Of a stretch of 64,000 nucleotides of DNA, positions 36,715 to 47,650 are shown piece after piece. Where the stretch lies: contig CAAGLK010000025.1 of the NCBI GenBank assembly GCA_900770765.1, positions 1 to 64,000 on the forward strand, in the 5' to 3' direction. The notes beneath the pieces are model-generated. The model worked only from the letters and a program-made list of their open reading frames with translations. It had not been told where the DNA came from and did no database searches. Numbering within the stretch: position 1 is the first letter of the stretch; every line of letters begins with the position of its first letter. The DNA comes from Helicobacteraceae bacterium (GTDB taxonomy: Bacteria > Campylobacterota > Campylobacteria > Campylobacterales > Helicobacteraceae). Position numbers and translations under genes: made by a program.

Positions 36715-37437
36715 ATGCATTTTTTAGAAGCAAAAAATCTTAGCAAAATTATTAAAAAAACAAGAATTATTAATGATATTTCTATAAGTGTTAAAAGTGG
36801 CGAAGTAGTGGGGCTTTTAGGACCAAATGGAGCTGGTAAAACTACTAGCTTTTATATAATTTGCGGACTTTTAGCGCCTAGTAGTGGTAGTGTTAGCTTT
36901 GATGGGATGGATATTACAAGTTTTAGTTTGCATAAGCGTTCAAGTCTAGGGATTGGCTATTTACCGCAAGAATCTAGTGTTTTTAAAGATTTAAGCGTAG
37001 AGGAGAATTTACGCCTTGCCGCTGAAGTTTGCATTAAAGATGAAATAGAGCAAGATAGCCGCATAGAGGAGCTTTTAGAAGAGTTTAATATTGAAGCGAT
37101 TCGTAATAGAAAGGGTGTGAATCTAAGCGGTGGAGAGAGGAGGCGAGTAGAAATCGCTAGAGCTTTAGTTAAGAAGCCTAAGTTTATTTTGCTAGATGAG
37201 CCTTTTGCTGGGGTGGACCCAATTGCGGTGCTAGATATTCAAAATATTATTAAAAAATTAGTTGAGTTTGGGATTGGCGTTTTAATTACAGACCATAATG
37301 TGCGAGAAACTCTAAGTGTGTGTCATCGTGCCTATGTGATTAATAAGGGAGATTTATTAGCAAGTGGGGATAGTAGTGAGATTTATAAAAACGAGCTTGT
37401 TAGAAAGCATTATTTAGGAGAACATTTTAAAGTATGA
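36715..37437 (+). CDS. lptB: LPS export ABC transporter ATPase
   Basis: LptB powers lipopolysaccharide extraction from the inner membrane with LptF/G. Walker A is [13 protein letters not shown], the signature is [16 protein letters not shown] and Walker B is [17 protein letters not shown], a string typical for LptB. It is 240 residues and overlaps the rpoN ATG by 4 bases (ATGA), the lptB-rpoN order common to many proteobacteria. Confidence 0.95.
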   Translation: MHFLEAKNLSKIIKKTRIINDISISVKSGEVVGLLGPNGAGKTTSFYIICGLLAPSSGSVSFDGMDITSFSLHKRSSLGIGYLPQESSVFKDLSVEENLRLAAEVCIKDEIEQDSRIEELLEEFNIEAIRNRKGVNLSGGERRRVEIARALVKKPKFILLDEPFAGVDPIAVLDIQNIIKKLVEFGIGVLITDHNVRETLSVCHRAYVINKGDLLASGDSSEIYKNELVRKHYLGEHFKV

Positions 37438-38762
37438 AATTACGCACACAAGCCACCGCATCTTTAAAGACAAAGCTATCTTCTACGCTTAAGAGTTGGT
37501 TGCCTATTTTACAAAGTGGTATGCATGAATTAGAGGAAACTTTAAATTCTTTTAACAAAGAAAATCCATATTTTGAAGTAAAATCTAAAATTATGCAAGA
37601 TTTTAGCACACAGGATTCTAAGCATAAAAAGAAAAGCAAAGAAGCATTAAGAGGGGCGAAGGGAAGTGCGTTTGAAGGTGATAGTTTAGAGCAGTTTTGC
37701 ATAAGTTGCGATTCTTTAGAAGTTGTGTTGTTTAATCAAATTGAGCCGCCATTATTTCCTACAAAAAGCTCTCAAGAAATAGCAAAAAAAATTATAGAAA
37801 ATTTAGACGCCGATGGATATTTTGATGGAGATTGTGAAAGAATAGCACAAGAATGTAGTGAGATTTTAGGTGTAAATATCACAGAAGCACAAGTAGATGG
37901 AATCCGTAAGCGATTTGCCCATTTAGAGCCAAGCGGCATTGGTGCGTTAAATGTGGTGGAATCCTTTTTTTTTCAGCTTGAAAATTTAGATGTCCCTAGT
38001 GATATTTATGGACTTGTTGTAGAAATTTTAGAGGACTTAGAATCCCATATTAAATTTCAAAAAAATCCACTCTATCCTAAAGCTATGCGAGTGATACAAA
38101 GTTTTAAGAATCCTCCAGCTATTGATTATTTTCAAAAAGAAGAAGAAATAATCCCAGATATTTTAGTGCTAGAGGATAAAAATAGCATAAATGTGCATAT
38201 TAATGAAAAATATTATCCTAGCATTGAGATTCTAAAGCCAGATAAAAAAAGCACCACAAAAGAAAGCGAGGAGTTTTTAAAAAGCAAAATAAAAGAAGCG
38301 CGAGATTTAGTAGATGCGCTTGAGATGCGAAAAGCTACATTATATAAAATAGGACTTATGATTGTGGAGTATCAATATGACTTTTTTAAAGGTGGCGAGA
38401 TTAAGCCTATGAAGCTAAAGGACTTAGCAGATGAATTTGGTCACTCTCCTAGCACGATTTCTAGAGCGATTTCTAATAAATATTTAGAATGCTCTAGGGG
38501 TATTATCGCACTTAAAAACTTTTTTACAACCGCTATTGATTTGGACACTTCAAATGCGACTATTAAGGATTTTGTCGCTACGCTTATTAAAAATGAAAAT
38601 AAGCAAAAGCCGCTAAGTGATAGTAAGATTCTAAAATTAGCAGTGGAGAAATTTAAGGTTAATATGGTTAGACGAACTATTGCAAAATATAGGGCACAGC
38701 TAAATATTGCAAGCTCTAGCGAGAGAAAAAAGCTATATTTAATGTCGGTTAATTTACATTAA
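37434..38762 (+). CDS. rpoN: RNA polymerase sigma-54 factor
   Basis: The 442-residue protein has region I ([35 protein letters not shown]), a core-binding domain and the C-terminal RpoN box variant [12 protein letters not shown] preceded by an HTH ([22 protein letters not shown]). In this phylum it controls hook and class II flagellar genes, including flgL here. A run of eight T's encodes FFF near residue 180; it is long enough to be slippage-prone but not a clear phase-variation tract. Confidence 0.95.
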   Translation: MKLRTQATASLKTKLSSTLKSWLPILQSGMHELEETLNSFNKENPYFEVKSKIMQDFSTQDSKHKKKSKEALRGAKGSAFEGDSLEQFCISCDSLEVVLFNQIEPPLFPTKSSQEIAKKIIENLDADGYFDGDCERIAQECSEILGVNITEAQVDGIRKRFAHLEPSGIGALNVVESFFFQLENLDVPSDIYGLVVEILEDLESHIKFQKNPLYPKAMRVIQSFKNPPAIDYFQKEEEIIPDILVLEDKNSINVHINEKYYPSIEILKPDKKSTTKESEEFLKSKIKEARDLVDALEMRKATLYKIGLMIVEYQYDFFKGGEIKPMKLKDLADEFGHSPSTISRAISNKYLECSRGIIALKNFFTTAIDLDTSNATIKDFVATLIKNENKQKPLSDSKILKLAVEKFKVNMVRRTIAKYRAQLNIASSSERKKLYLMSVNLH

Positions 38763-38800
38763 TTTTATAATTGCTTTATTTTAACTTTATATTTTGCTTT

Positions 38801-38819
38801 TATAATTGTGATTATCATT
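38801..38819 (+). promoter_or_regulatory. Promoter and possible Fur box before the DUF1104 gene
   Basis: TATAAT at 38801-38806, preceded by TTTTGCTT, lies 27 bases upstream of the ATG. Just after it, TGATTATCATT (38809-38819) matches eleven bases of the Fur consensus on the other strand (AATGATAATCA). The -10 is convincing; Fur control is a guess. Confidence 0.4.
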
Positions 38820-38832
38820 TAAAGGAGAAACA

Positions 38833-39276
38833 ATGAAAACACAAATTTTAAAAACGACTTTAGGCTTTGTGCTTGTTAGCGCATTAAGTGCAAGTGCTTT
38901 TGCGGCGGATTTTTCTAAAAAAAGCGATAAAGAGCTAATAGATTTAGCAGGTAAAGTCGCACCAAAGGATTATCCAGATTTTAAAATGGAAGTTTATAAA
39001 AGAGTGCAAGAAATGAAAGTAAAAGATGCAAAAGTCTTTAAAGAGCAGATGCGTAAAGCAAAAAGAGAAGCAATGCAAAACAACACGGTTAAGAAAAATA
39101 GAGAATACAAAGAAGCTATAAAAAAAGAAATAGACAAACGCTTAGAGAGTATGACGATTGAAGAAGCTAGAAATAGCGGTCTTTTACAAAAGCCTAGAAA
39201 TTTTCAAGAGCGAGATGCACAAAGGGATTTTAGAGATGGACGCCCTTGCGATGTAAGCTGCCCTTTAAATCGCTAA
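38833..39276 (+). CDS. DUF1104 periplasmic protein
   Basis: The 147-residue protein has a clean signal peptide (MKTQILKTTLGFVLVSALSASAFA, cleavage after AFA) followed by FSKKSDKELIDLAGKVAPKDYPDFKMEVYKRVQEM, the pattern of the DUF1104 family found in Helicobacter. The mature protein is highly charged and helical, with two C-terminal cysteines (CDVSC). Function is unknown. It has its own ribosome site AAAGGAG and a good promoter and is convergent with the FAD enzyme, whose stop it overlaps by 4 bases. Confidence 0.82.
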   Translation: MKTQILKTTLGFVLVSALSASAFAADFSKKSDKELIDLAGKVAPKDYPDFKMEVYKRVQEMKVKDAKVFKEQMRKAKREAMQNNTVKKNREYKEAIKKEIDKRLESMTIEEARNSGLLQKPRNFQERDAQRDFRDGRPCDVSCPLNR

Positions 39277-40481
39277 TCTTTTAAAATTGCTTGGGCGCAA
39301 TGCCACGCACTAGCCCAAGCAAAGGCTAAGTTATGCCCCCCACGATTCCCCACTATATCTAGCATTTCGCCTATTATAAATAGATTTTTTATTTTTTTAG
39401 AAGCAAAAGTTTTTGCGTCTATTTCTTTTACACTTACGCCACCTCCACTAACTTCTGCCATTTCAAATCCATAGGGGATAATGTTTTTGAGATTGAAATT
39501 TTTAAGCAAAAAGCATAGTTGTTTTATGTGTTTTGTATTGTTTGTAAAATTAAAGTTTTGCATAAAATATTTTGCTAATTTTGGCGGTAAGATTCCGCAC
39601 AATATGGATTCTAGCGATAAATTTGCATTGTGTTTGTGTAAAAAATGATTTTCTAATTCTTGTAAAGACAAGGTTGGCAGTAAATCTAAGATTATTTCTA
39701 AATTTTTCTTTGTTTTGCAATATGAAGATATATCAAGCACTCCAAAGCCAGAGATTCCATAGCTTGTAAATAGCACATCATTTGTGGTTTGTGCTAGAAT
39801 CTTTATGCTATCTTTTAGCGTTATTTTTGCATTTATTTTTACGCCGCTTATTTGCTCTTTTGATTTTATATTGCAATTTAGAGGCGTAAGAGATGGATAA
39901 GGCTGTAATATTTCTAATTGTAGTGATTTTGCAAGAGCTAAGCCTTTTGCGCTTCCGCCTAATTTTGGGTGTGCTTGGCTACCGCAAGCCAGGATTAAGT
40001 GGGTGCAAATATGCAATTCTTTATTGTTAGTTTCTAGCTGGAATCCGTTTTTAAAATTTGCGATTTTTGTAACTTCATTTTCGCATAGGATTTTTAAATT
40101 TTTCGCTTGTTGTAGGTGTTTTTCAAATATCATAAGCACCGATTTTGCAGAATTTGACAATGGATAAATTTTTTGATTTTCCGTTTTTGTTAATAATAAG
40201 CCAAGATTTTTACAAATTTTTTCAAAGGCTTTAAAATCAAATGAGTTTAAAATGGATTCTAGCTCATTTGTTAAAAAAGATGAGCTTTGAAATTCATTTG
40301 CATTTGTGTTTGCATTATGTATATTGCAGCGACCATTTCCGGTGGCTAGGAGCTTTTTCCCTAGAATCTTATTTTTTTCAAAAATTATTGTTTTTATATT
40401 ATATTTTGCTAACAAAATAGCACAAAAGATTCCACTCGCACCACCGCCAACGATGGCAACGCAAGAATCTTTAGCCTTTAT
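39273..40481 (-). CDS. BaiN/HI0933-type FAD-dependent oxidoreductase, apparent AUA start
   Basis: The protein belongs to the YhiN/HI0933 flavoprotein family: [14 protein letters not shown], a central domain, and [24 protein letters not shown] at the end. The FAD-binding GxGxxG (VGGGASG) is encoded upstream of the first ATG/GTG/TTG, so the gene must begin earlier. Back to the next in-frame stop the only plausible codon is ATA at 40481, which overlaps the accA stop as ATAA, the counterpart of the common ATGA junction, with GGGAG 6 bases upstream. This gives 402 residues, the normal family length. A sequencing error or ATG-to-ATA mutation is the alternative. The substrate is not known. Confidence 0.85.
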   Translation of the reverse strand: MKAKDSCVAIVGGGASGIFCAILLAKYNIKTIIFEKNKILGKKLLATGNGRCNIHNANTNANEFQSSSFLTNELESILNSFDFKAFEKICKNLGLLLTKTENQKIYPLSNSAKSVLMIFEKHLQQAKNLKILCENEVTKIANFKNGFQLETNNKELHICTHLILACGSQAHPKLGGSAKGLALAKSLQLEILQPYPSLTPLNCNIKSKEQISGVKINAKITLKDSIKILAQTTNDVLFTSYGISGFGVLDISSYCKTKKNLEIILDLLPTLSLQELENHFLHKHNANLSLESILCGILPPKLAKYFMQNFNFTNNTKHIKQLCFLLKNFNLKNIIPYGFEMAEVSGGGVSVKEIDAKTFASKKIKNLFIIGEMLDIVGNRGGHNLAFAWASAWHCAQAILKD

Positions 40482-41404
40482 TGAAAGCTCCCATAAGACA
40501 TAAGTTTATTAAAGCGGTTTTGTAAATAGTTAGAATCTTTTTTAATGGATTCTAGCTCTTTTAGAAAATATTTTTTAATTGCATTTGCAGCACTTTCTTT
40601 ATCTCTATGCGCCCCAATCTCTGGCTCTTTAATGATATCATCAATCAATTTTGCTTCTTTTAATCCTTCAGGAGTTATTTTTAAAGCTTGTGTTGCATTT
40701 TCAATTTTAGTTGGGTCATTCCACAAAATTGCCGCACAACCTTCAGGCGAAATTACGCTAAAAATAGAATACTGCATCATAGCAAGGCGGTCTGCTACAC
40801 CTATGGCAAGCGCCCCACCACTTCCACCTTCGCCAATTACTATAGAAATGGTTGGAATCTTTAGTGTGCTAAATTCTTGTAAATTCTTTGCAATCGCTTC
40901 ACTCTGCCCTCTTTCTTCTGCACCAATTCCAGGGTAAGCACCAGGAGTATCTATAAACATTAATAGCGGAATCTTAAATTTCTCTGCCATTTTTGCCGCT
41001 CTTAAAGCCTTGCGATATCCCTCTGGGTTTGGCATACCGAAATTTCTTTGCAATTTATTTTTTGTCCCTCTGCCTTTTTCCTCGCCAATTATCATTACTT
41101 TTTGATTGTCAATTTTACCTAAAAAGCAAACGATGGCATTATCATCGCTAAAATGTCTATCGCCGTGTATTTCAATAGCGTCTTTTAGTAATAAATTTAT
41201 ATAATCCATAGCATAAGGTCGGTCTGGATGGCGAGCGAGCTGGAGTTTTTGATAATCGCTTAAATTAGAATAAACTTGCTTAACTTCTTTATCTAGTGCG
41301 TTTTGTAGAATCTCAATTGCGTGAGAATCATTTTTTAGAGAAGCTGTAGAGATGCTTTCTTGTATATTTTTTATTTTTAATTCAAAATCTAAATAAGTAG
41401 CCAC
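40478..41404 (-). CDS. accA: Acetyl-CoA carboxylase carboxyltransferase subunit alpha
   Basis: AccA with AccD transfers the carboxyl group from carboxybiotin to acetyl-CoA, starting fatty-acid synthesis. Recognisable blocks are [63 protein letters not shown] and [12 protein letters not shown] ... [15 protein letters not shown]. Its 308 residues are normal. It lies 3 bases after fabF, and its stop overlaps the next gene's apparent AUA start. Confidence 0.95.
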   Translation of the reverse strand: MATYLDFELKIKNIQESISTASLKNDSHAIEILQNALDKEVKQVYSNLSDYQKLQLARHPDRPYAMDYINLLLKDAIEIHGDRHFSDDNAIVCFLGKIDNQKVMIIGEEKGRGTKNKLQRNFGMPNPEGYRKALRAAKMAEKFKIPLLMFIDTPGAYPGIGAEERGQSEAIAKNLQEFSTLKIPTISIVIGEGGSGGALAIGVADRLAMMQYSIFSVISPEGCAAILWNDPTKIENATQALKITPEGLKEAKLIDDIIKEPEIGAHRDKESAANAIKKYFLKELESIKKDSNYLQNRFNKLMSYGSFQ

Positions 41405-41407
41405 AAT

Positions 41408-42640
41408 TTACACTTTTTTAAAAATTACAACGCCATTTGTTCCGCCAAAGCCAAATGAATTACTCATAATTGTATTAATCTTTACCTCTCTAGCAGTGTT
41501 AGGGACATAGTCTAAATCGCAATCAGGGTCTTTTGTGATTTGATTAATCGTAGGCGGTAAGATTCCCTTTTGCATTGCCATAATAGAAATTACCGCTTCT
41601 AGCCCACCAGCAGCTCCCAAGCAGTGTCCAATTTGCCCTTTAGTGGAGCTAACAGGCGGTACTTCTCCATTAAATACTTTTTTTAATGCTAGTGTTTCAT
41701 ACCAATCGTTGTATTTAGTGCTTGTTCCGTGTGCGTTTATGTAGTCTATTTTTGTATTTGCCATTTGTGTTGCCATTTTCATAGCACGATATGCACCCTC
41801 GCCCTCTGGAGCTGGGGTTGTAATGTGATTTGCATCGCCACTTTCACCAAAGCCAATTAACTCCGCATAAATCGTAGCTCCTCTTGCCTTTGCGCTATCA
41901 TAATCTTCTAGCACTAAAGCCGCAGCACCTTCTCCCATAACAAAGCCATTTCTCTCTCCATCAAAAGGACGGCTTGCAAATTGTGGCTCATCATTTCTAT
42001 CGCTTAATGCTTTCATAGCGGCAAAACCACCGATTCCAACTCCACATATCGCAGATTCCGCCGCGACAACAAGCATTTTATCGGCACAATTTAGCATAAT
42101 TGTTTTAGCAGCTTCAATTATTCCATGTGTTCCAGCAGCACATGCTGTTACACTTGCTAAATTTGGCCCCTTTAGTAAATAATCAAGCGAGATAAATCCA
42201 CCTAGCATATTTACAAGTGCCGAGGGAATAAAAAATGGAGAAATTCTCTTAGGACCTTTTTCAAAGTTAATTACAGAGTTTTTTTCAATATTAATAAGCC
42301 CGCCAATGCCAGAAGCGGAGCTAATACCGAATCTCTCGTTGTTTATGGAATCTAAAAGTTTGCCATTTTCTAATAATCCACAATCTTCCATAGCTTCTTT
42401 TGCCGCCTTGATTCCAAGCTGGATAAAGCGGTCAGCTTTTTTTACTTCTTTTGCGTCCATAACGCTATTTGGGTCAAAGTCTGTAATTTCTGCAGCGATT
42501 TTTACAGGAAATGAAGAGATATCAAAAGAGGAGATTGTTTTAACTCCACATTTGCCATCTATAATAGCTTTAAAAGAATCCTCTCTATTTAGCCCAAGGG
42601 CATTAATCATTCCTATTCCAGTTACTACTACGCGTCGCAT
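41408..42640 (-). CDS. fabF: 3-oxoacyl-ACP synthase II
   Basis: FabF elongates acyl-ACP by condensation with malonyl-ACP. The nucleophile is in VTACAAGTHGI, and the two catalytic histidines are in NAHGTSTKYND and STKGQIGHCLGAAGG. At 410 residues it matches the family. It is followed at once by accA and preceded by acpP. Confidence 0.96.
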   Translation of the reverse strand: MRRVVVTGIGMINALGLNREDSFKAIIDGKCGVKTISSFDISSFPVKIAAEITDFDPNSVMDAKEVKKADRFIQLGIKAAKEAMEDCGLLENGKLLDSINNERFGISSASGIGGLINIEKNSVINFEKGPKRISPFFIPSALVNMLGGFISLDYLLKGPNLASVTACAAGTHGIIEAAKTIMLNCADKMLVVAAESAICGVGIGGFAAMKALSDRNDEPQFASRPFDGERNGFVMGEGAAALVLEDYDSAKARGATIYAELIGFGESGDANHITTPAPEGEGAYRAMKMATQMANTKIDYINAHGTSTKYNDWYETLALKKVFNGEVPPVSSTKGQIGHCLGAAGGLEAVISIMAMQKGILPPTINQITKDPDCDLDYVPNTAREVKINTIMSNSFGFGGTNGVVIFKKV

Positions 42641-42691
42641 ATTATTCCTTATTAAAGTGGTTTAAGTGTGCGTAAGCACACTTTGTGGGCG

Positions 42692-42925
42692 TTAGGCTTT
42701 TGCTTTTTCAATATAGGCAACTACATCGCCAACGGTTTGGATTTTTTCAGCTTCTTCATCTGGTATTTCGATTTCAAATTTTTCTTCTAATGCCATTACA
42801 AGCTCAACAACATCTAAAGAATCCGCACCTAAATCATCTACAAATTTAGATTCTGGCTTAACTTCACCCTCATTTACATTTAATTGTTCTACAACAACTG
42901 CCTTTACATCATCAAATACTGCCAT
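42692..42925 (-). CDS. acpP: Acyl carrier protein
   Basis: The 77-residue protein carries the phosphopantetheine site DSL in [18 protein letters not shown]. The ATG at 42925 is chosen because AAGGAGAG sits just upstream and the protein then starts MAVFDDVK; an in-frame ATG at 42952 would add nine residues unlike other ACPs. It lies between fabG and fabF. Confidence 0.96.
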   Translation of the reverse strand: MAVFDDVKAVVVEQLNVNEGEVKPESKFVDDLGADSLDVVELVMALEEKFEIEIPDEEAEKIQTVGDVVAYIEKAKA

Positions 42926-42995
42926 CGCAACTCTCCTTGCTAAAAATTTCAATAAAAAATGCTATTTTAGCTAAATTTCCTTAAGAATTTCAAAA

Positions 42996-43739
42996 CTACA
43001 TATATAATCCGCCATTTACCTTTAAAACTTCGCCTGTTATATAACTTGCATTTTGTGATAGTAAAAAGCTAACAGCTCCAGCTACTTCTGCGCCACTGCC
43101 GAAGCGACCTAGCGGAATATTTTTTGAATATTCTGCTTTTATTTCATCTTTTAATTCTTTTGTCATATCGCTTTCTATAAAGCCAGGAGTTACGCAATTA
43201 AAGCGGATTCCTTTGCTTCCGCCCTCTTTTGCAAAAGATTTTGTCATAGCAATCATACCGCCCTTGCTTGCCGCATAATTACATTGTCCAATATTGCCCA
43301 TTTCACCTATTATTGAAGAAATATTTACAACAGCCCCATAGCCTTGTTTTCGCATAATTTTTAAGGCTTCTCTACAGCCTATAAAACTTGAAGTTAAATT
43401 CGCTTCTAACACACTAGAAAATTCATCCGTTTTCATACGCATAGAGAGTTTATCGTTTGTAACTCCAGCGTTATTTACTAAAAATGCTAACTCTCCATCG
43501 CTATTTAAAATAGCATTGATTCCAGCTAAAAACTCCTCTTCTTTTGTTGCATCAAACTTTATTACAGCCGCTTTTCCGCCACTTTTTTCAATTTCTTCTT
43601 TAAGTGAATCTGCCAATTCTGGCTTTGAGCGGTAATTAATCCATACTTTTAAACCATCTTTTGCTAATTTTTTTGCAATTTCTGCACCTATGCCTTTGCT
43701 AGCCCCTGTTATTAAAACATTTTTTCCGCAAAATTCCAT
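42996..43739 (-). CDS. fabG: 3-oxoacyl-ACP reductase
   Basis: FabG reduces 3-oxoacyl-ACP with NADPH. The short-chain dehydrogenase motifs are LITGASKGIGAEIAKKLA, NNAGVTND and the catalytic S-Y-K triad in ISSIIGEMGNIGQCNYAASKGG. It is 247 residues and is the first gene of the fabG-acpP-fabF-accA operon. Confidence 0.96.
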   Translation of the reverse strand: MEFCGKNVLITGASKGIGAEIAKKLAKDGLKVWINYRSKPELADSLKEEIEKSGGKAAVIKFDATKEEEFLAGINAILNSDGELAFLVNNAGVTNDKLSMRMKTDEFSSVLEANLTSSFIGCREALKIMRKQGYGAVVNISSIIGEMGNIGQCNYAASKGGMIAMTKSFAKEGGSKGIRFNCVTPGFIESDMTKELKDEIKAEYSKNIPLGRFGSGAEVAGAVSFLLSQNASYITGEVLKVNGGLYM

Positions 43740-43766
43740 TTTTATCCTTTAATAAAAAAGTGTGCC

Positions 43767-43772
43767 ATTATA
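43767..43772 (-). promoter_or_regulatory. Candidate -10 box for the fabG operon
   Basis: The minus strand shows TTGCTATAATGG, with TATAAT 28 bases upstream of the fabG ATG. It lies in the divergent gap with carB and is the only good promoter-like site there for the fatty-acid genes. Confidence 0.55.
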
Positions 43773-43817
43773 GCAAGAATCCTTTTTAATGTATTTTATT
43801 TTTAAGTCTATAACTGC

Positions 43818-43823
43818 TAGAAT
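43818..43823 (+). promoter_or_regulatory. Candidate -10 box for carB
   Basis: CTGCTAGAAT places TAGAAT 29 bases upstream of the carB ATG, the same extended form (TGCTAGAAT) as at 27012. It lies inside the longer upstream open frame, supporting the downstream carB start. Confidence 0.45.
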
Positions 43824-43851
43824 TCCAAAATTTTTTCAAAAAGAGATTCCC

Positions 43852-46800
43852 ATGCCAAAACGAACAGATATTAAAACAATTTTACTTATCGGCTCTGGTC
43901 CTATTGTTATTGGTCAAGCTTGCGAGTTTGACTACTCTGGCACACAAGCGGCTAAGACGCTAAAGGAGCTTGGATATAGAGTTGTGCTAATTAACTCAAA
44001 TCCAGCGACAATTATGACTGACCCTGAGTTTGCGGAACGCACATATATTGAGCCTATTACTGAAGAGGTTGTAGCTGATATTATTAAAAAAGAAAAAGTA
44101 GATGCGATACTGCCTACAATGGGTGGTCAAACTGCCCTAAATATCGCTATGAGTATGCATGAAAAGGGAATGCTAGATGGCGTAAAATTCTTAGGTGCAA
44201 ATCCAGCTGCGATTAAAAAGGGTGAGGATAGACAAGCATTTAAAGAAGCTATGCTTAAAATTGGCATGGATTTACCAAAGTCCTTTTATGCTTACACGCT
44301 TGAAGAGGCGCTAAATGCGGCAAAAGAAATCGGCTTCCCACTAATAATCCGTGCTAGTTATACTCTAGCTGGTGGTGGAAGTGGCGTGGCTTATAATATT
44401 GATGAGTTTAAAGCGCTCGCACAAAGCGGCTTAGAAATTAGCCCTATTAATGAAATTTTAATTGAGGAATCGCTGCTTGGCTGGAAAGAGTATGAAATGG
44501 AAGTAATCCGCGACAAGGCGGATAACTGCATAATTGTCTGCTCTATTGAAAACTTAGACCCTATGGGAGTGCATACAGGGGATTCTATTACAATCGCTCC
44601 AGCTTTGACTTTAACAGATAAAGAATATCAGCGGATGCGTGATGCCTCCTTTGCGATTTTGCGAGAAATTGGCGTAGATACGGGTGGAAGCAATGTGCAA
44701 TTTGCGATAAATCCTAGCACAGGGCGGATGACCGTAATTGAGATGAATCCGCGCGTTAGCCGAAGTTCTGCGCTTGCTTCAAAAGCGACAGGCTATCCTA
44801 TCGCTAAGGTTGCCACGCTTTTAGCTGTTGGCTTTACCTTAGATGAGATTAAAAATGATATGACAGGCACACCAGCTTCTTTTGAGCCTAGTATTGATTA
44901 TATTGTTACTAAGATTCCACGATTTACTTTTGAGAAATTCCCACAAGCAGATTCCACGCTTACTACCTCTATGAAAAGCATTGGCGAGGTTATGGCGATT
45001 GGTGCGACCTTTAAAGAATCCTTGCAAAAAGCACTTAATAGCCTTGAGACTGGAATCTTTGGCTTTAATTCTAAAAGTAGTGATTTAGGCGAGATTCAAA
45101 GGGAGGTTAGGAGAGCAAACCAAAGCCGCCTTTTATACATAGCAGATGCCTTTAGAGCTGGAGTTAGCGTAGATGAAGTGCATAGCTGGTGTAAAATTGA
45201 TAAGTATTTTTTAAGTCAAATTAAAGAAATTATAGACTTGGAATCTCAAGTAAATTTTGAAAAATTGCAAAATGTGGAATCGCTAATGGAGCTTAAAAAG
45301 GCTGGCTTTAGCGATAAAATGCTAAGTGTGCTGGTAAATAAAACCGATGGATTAGATGTAAGCGAAGAGGATATTTACTCGCTTAGAGAGAAGCTAGGCG
45401 TGGGGCTTTATTATAACGAAGTGGATACTTGTGCGGCGGAGTTTGCGACAAGCACGGCGTATTTGTATTCTACGGCGGATGGAGTGCGGAGTGCGGAGTG
45501 CGGAGAGGTTACTAAAAGTGGAATCGCAAATGCGGATTCCGCCACAAATCCGCTAAGAGATGAATCCGCTAAGGATTCTAGCAAGAAAGTATTGATTATA
45601 GGTGGCGGTCCTAACCGCATAGGGCAGGGCATTGAGTTTGATTACTGCTGTGTGCATGCTAGCTTTGCGCTGCGTGATATGGGGATTAAGAGCATTATGT
45701 ATAACTGCAATCCAGAGACAGTTAGCACAGATTATGACACTAGCGATACGCTATATTTTGAGCCAATTACCTTTGAATATGTGCGAAGCATGATTGAGAG
45801 AGAAAAGCCAGATGGAATCATCGTGCATTTTGGCGGTCAAACGCCGTTAAAACTAGCTAGGAAGCTAACAAAAATCGGCGCAAAAATCATCGGCACAAGT
45901 GCAAAAACAATTGATATAGCAGAAGATAGAGAGAAATTTGCAAAATTTGTAGAAGATAATGGATTATTGCAGCCGCAAAATGGCACCGCCACGACAAAAG
46001 AGGAGGCTATAAGCATAGCGCAAAACATCGGCTTCCCTGTGCTTGTGCGACCTTCTTATGTGCTTGGAGGGCGCGCTATGCGGATAGTGTATAGCGTGAG
46101 CGAACTGCAAGAGTATATGAACGAAGCAGTAAGTGTAAGTAATGACTCACCTGTGCTAATTGATAAGTTTTTAAATAACGCACTAGAGCTTGATGTGGAT
46201 ATTATTTGTGATGGGAGTGATGTGTATATTGCTGGGATTATGCAGCATATTGAGGAGGCTGGAATCCACAGCGGCGATTCTGCATGCTCACTGCCTACAA
46301 TTAATATCTCAAGTGAAAAAATTAGAGAAATTGAAAAAACTACTGCAAAAATCGCTAGGAATCTAGGCGTAGTGGGGCTTATGAATACACAATATGCGAT
46401 TTTTGAAGATACGCTATATTTGATTGAAGTAAATCCGAGAGCTTCGCGCACCGTGCCTTTTGTCTCAAAAGCAACTGGGATTCCACTTGCAAAAGTCGCT
46501 ACACATGTAATGGTTAATAGGAATCTTAAAGAAGCCTTAGAGAGATATGATAGATTTAAAAAGGTAGTGTTTGAAAATGGCGTCTATAAGCCACGACTTG
46601 GGAAGCATATAGCCGTTAAAGAATCTGTTTTTCCATTTAGCAAATTAAGCGGGGCGGTTATGGTGCTAGGACCAGAAATGCGCTCAACGGGTGAGGTTAT
46701 GGGGATTAGCGATAGCTTTGGGCTAAGTTTTGCAAAGTCTCAAATGGCGTGTAAAAATGCCCTAGCACTTAGTGGAAAGGTCTTTATCTCGCTAAAAAGC

Positions 46801-47172
46801 CTAGATAAGCCCTATGCGGCAGAAGTGGCAAGGGAGCTAGATAAGCTAGGCTTTATCATAAGTGCGACAAAGGGGACTGCAGAGATTATTAAAAAAGCTG
46901 GAATCCCGTGCGAAGAGGCGCTAAAAATAAGCGAGGGGCGGCCAAATATTGGCGATGCGTTGGCAAATAACGAAATAGCAATGGCGATAAACACAAGCGA
47001 TGAGGCTTCAAGTAAAGATGACACAGATAAAATTAGGACGCAAGTATTAAGGAATAATGTGCCTTATTTTACGACTATTGAAGCGGCGAAAGTTGCGATA
47101 AATGCGATAAGCGAGATAAAGAGTAAGAATCCAAATATAGCTAAAGCACTGCAAGATTATCTAAGCGAGTAG
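43852..47172 (+). CDS. carB: Carbamoyl-phosphate synthase large subunit
   Basis: CarB makes carbamoyl phosphate for arginine and pyrimidines. It has two homologous ATP-grasp halves ([21 protein letters not shown] and [21 protein letters not shown]) and a C-terminal MGS-like domain. The start is the ATG at 43852 ([10 protein letters not shown]). Between the halves, about residues 540-585, is an extra low-complexity stretch encoded partly by three and a half tandem copies of GGAGTGC (45481-45505). Seven-base units are not a multiple of three, so a copy change would break the frame. The rest is 1106 residues, slightly longer than E. coli CarB. Confidence 0.95.
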   Translation: MPKRTDIKTILLIGSGPIVIGQACEFDYSGTQAAKTLKELGYRVVLINSNPATIMTDPEFAERTYIEPITEEVVADIIKKEKVDAILPTMGGQTALNIAMSMHEKGMLDGVKFLGANPAAIKKGEDRQAFKEAMLKIGMDLPKSFYAYTLEEALNAAKEIGFPLIIRASYTLAGGGSGVAYNIDEFKALAQSGLEISPINEILIEESLLGWKEYEMEVIRDKADNCIIVCSIENLDPMGVHTGDSITIAPALTLTDKEYQRMRDASFAILREIGVDTGGSNVQFAINPSTGRMTVIEMNPRVSRSSALASKATGYPIAKVATLLAVGFTLDEIKNDMTGTPASFEPSIDYIVTKIPRFTFEKFPQADSTLTTSMKSIGEVMAIGATFKESLQKALNSLETGIFGFNSKSSDLGEIQREVRRANQSRLLYIADAFRAGVSVDEVHSWCKIDKYFLSQIKEIIDLESQVNFEKLQNVESLMELKKAGFSDKMLSVLVNKTDGLDVSEEDIYSLREKLGVGLYYNEVDTCAAEFATSTAYLYSTADGVRSAECGEVTKSGIANADSATNPLRDESAKDSSKKVLIIGGGPNRIGQGIEFDYCCVHASFALRDMGIKSIMYNCNPETVSTDYDTSDTLYFEPITFEYVRSMIEREKPDGIIVHFGGQTPLKLARKLTKIGAKIIGTSAKTIDIAEDREKFAKFVEDNGLLQPQNGTATTKEEAISIAQNIGFPVLVRPSYVLGGRAMRIVYSVSELQEYMNEAVSVSNDSPVLIDKFLNNALELDVDIICDGSDVYIAGIMQHIEEAGIHSGDSACSLPTINISSEKIREIEKTTAKIARNLGVVGLMNTQYAIFEDTLYLIEVNPRASRTVPFVSKATGIPLAKVATHVMVNRNLKEALERYDRFKKVVFENGVYKPRLGKHIAVKESVFPFSKLSGAVMVLGPEMRSTGEVMGISDSFGLSFAKSQMACKNALALSGKVFISLKSLDKPYAAEVARELDKLGFIISATKGTAEIIKKAGIPCEEALKISEGRPNIGDALANNEIAMAINTSDEASSKDDTDKIRTQVLRNNVPYFTTIEAAKVAINAISEIKSKNPNIAKALQDYLSE

Positions 47173-47175
47173 GGT

Positions 47176-47646
47176 TTGGAATCTATTATTTTTTTAGCAC
47201 AAAGCGACACGACCGCTGGGTTTTTAAGCAAGAATCATAGGCGATTAAATGAGATTAAAGGACGGAATTTAGGGCAGAGTGTGCTAATAACACTTGATTC
47301 TTTAAGTAAGCTAAAAAACTTAGTGCGTGTGCCAGAGTGTCATAAAAATAGGGTAAGAAGAAGTAAAAAAAGTAGCTTTGTGTATAAAAAAAGTGTAGCA
47401 CTAAAGGCGGAATCTTTAGCGATTCGTGTTGTTTTTAGAGATTTTAGGGCAGTTAGCCATGCGGATTTTTTGCGATTTTTCCCTTATCTTTATTCAAGCT
47501 CTGCAAATTTGCATAAAAGTGCGTTTAGTTTAGAATATGCACTTAAAAATACTGATTATATTGTGCTTGATAATAGGGGATTGTCGCAAAATAGGGCTTC
47601 AAAAATATATAAATTATCAAATAAGAGTATTAAAAAATTAAGGTAA
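47176..47646 (+). CDS. TsaC/YrdC-like protein
   Basis: The 156-residue protein begins FLAQSDTTAGFLSKNHRRLNEIKGR and later has AIRVV ... FPYLYSSSANLHKS, patterns that match Sua5/YrdC proteins (TDTvyGl, KxR, SSAN). These make threonylcarbamoyl-AMP for the t6A pathway in which TsaE also acts. It is shorter than full TsaC, and several conserved segments are weak, so it may be a divergent member. The start is TTG at 47176, three bases after the carB stop. H. pylori also has a small gene of this kind beside carB, as far as I recall. Confidence 0.65.
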   Translation: MESIIFLAQSDTTAGFLSKNHRRLNEIKGRNLGQSVLITLDSLSKLKNLVRVPECHKNRVRRSKKSSFVYKKSVALKAESLAIRVVFRDFRAVSHADFLRFFPYLYSSSANLHKSAFSLEYALKNTDYIVLDNRGLSQNRASKIYKLSNKSIKKLR

Positions 47647-47650
47647 CTCA

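Noticed and set aside
37965..37973. T8 tract in rpoN as a phase-variation switch
   Set aside because: It encodes FFF in frame; eight bases is common in this AT-rich DNA, with similar runs in pepA and nspC and nothing to set it apart.
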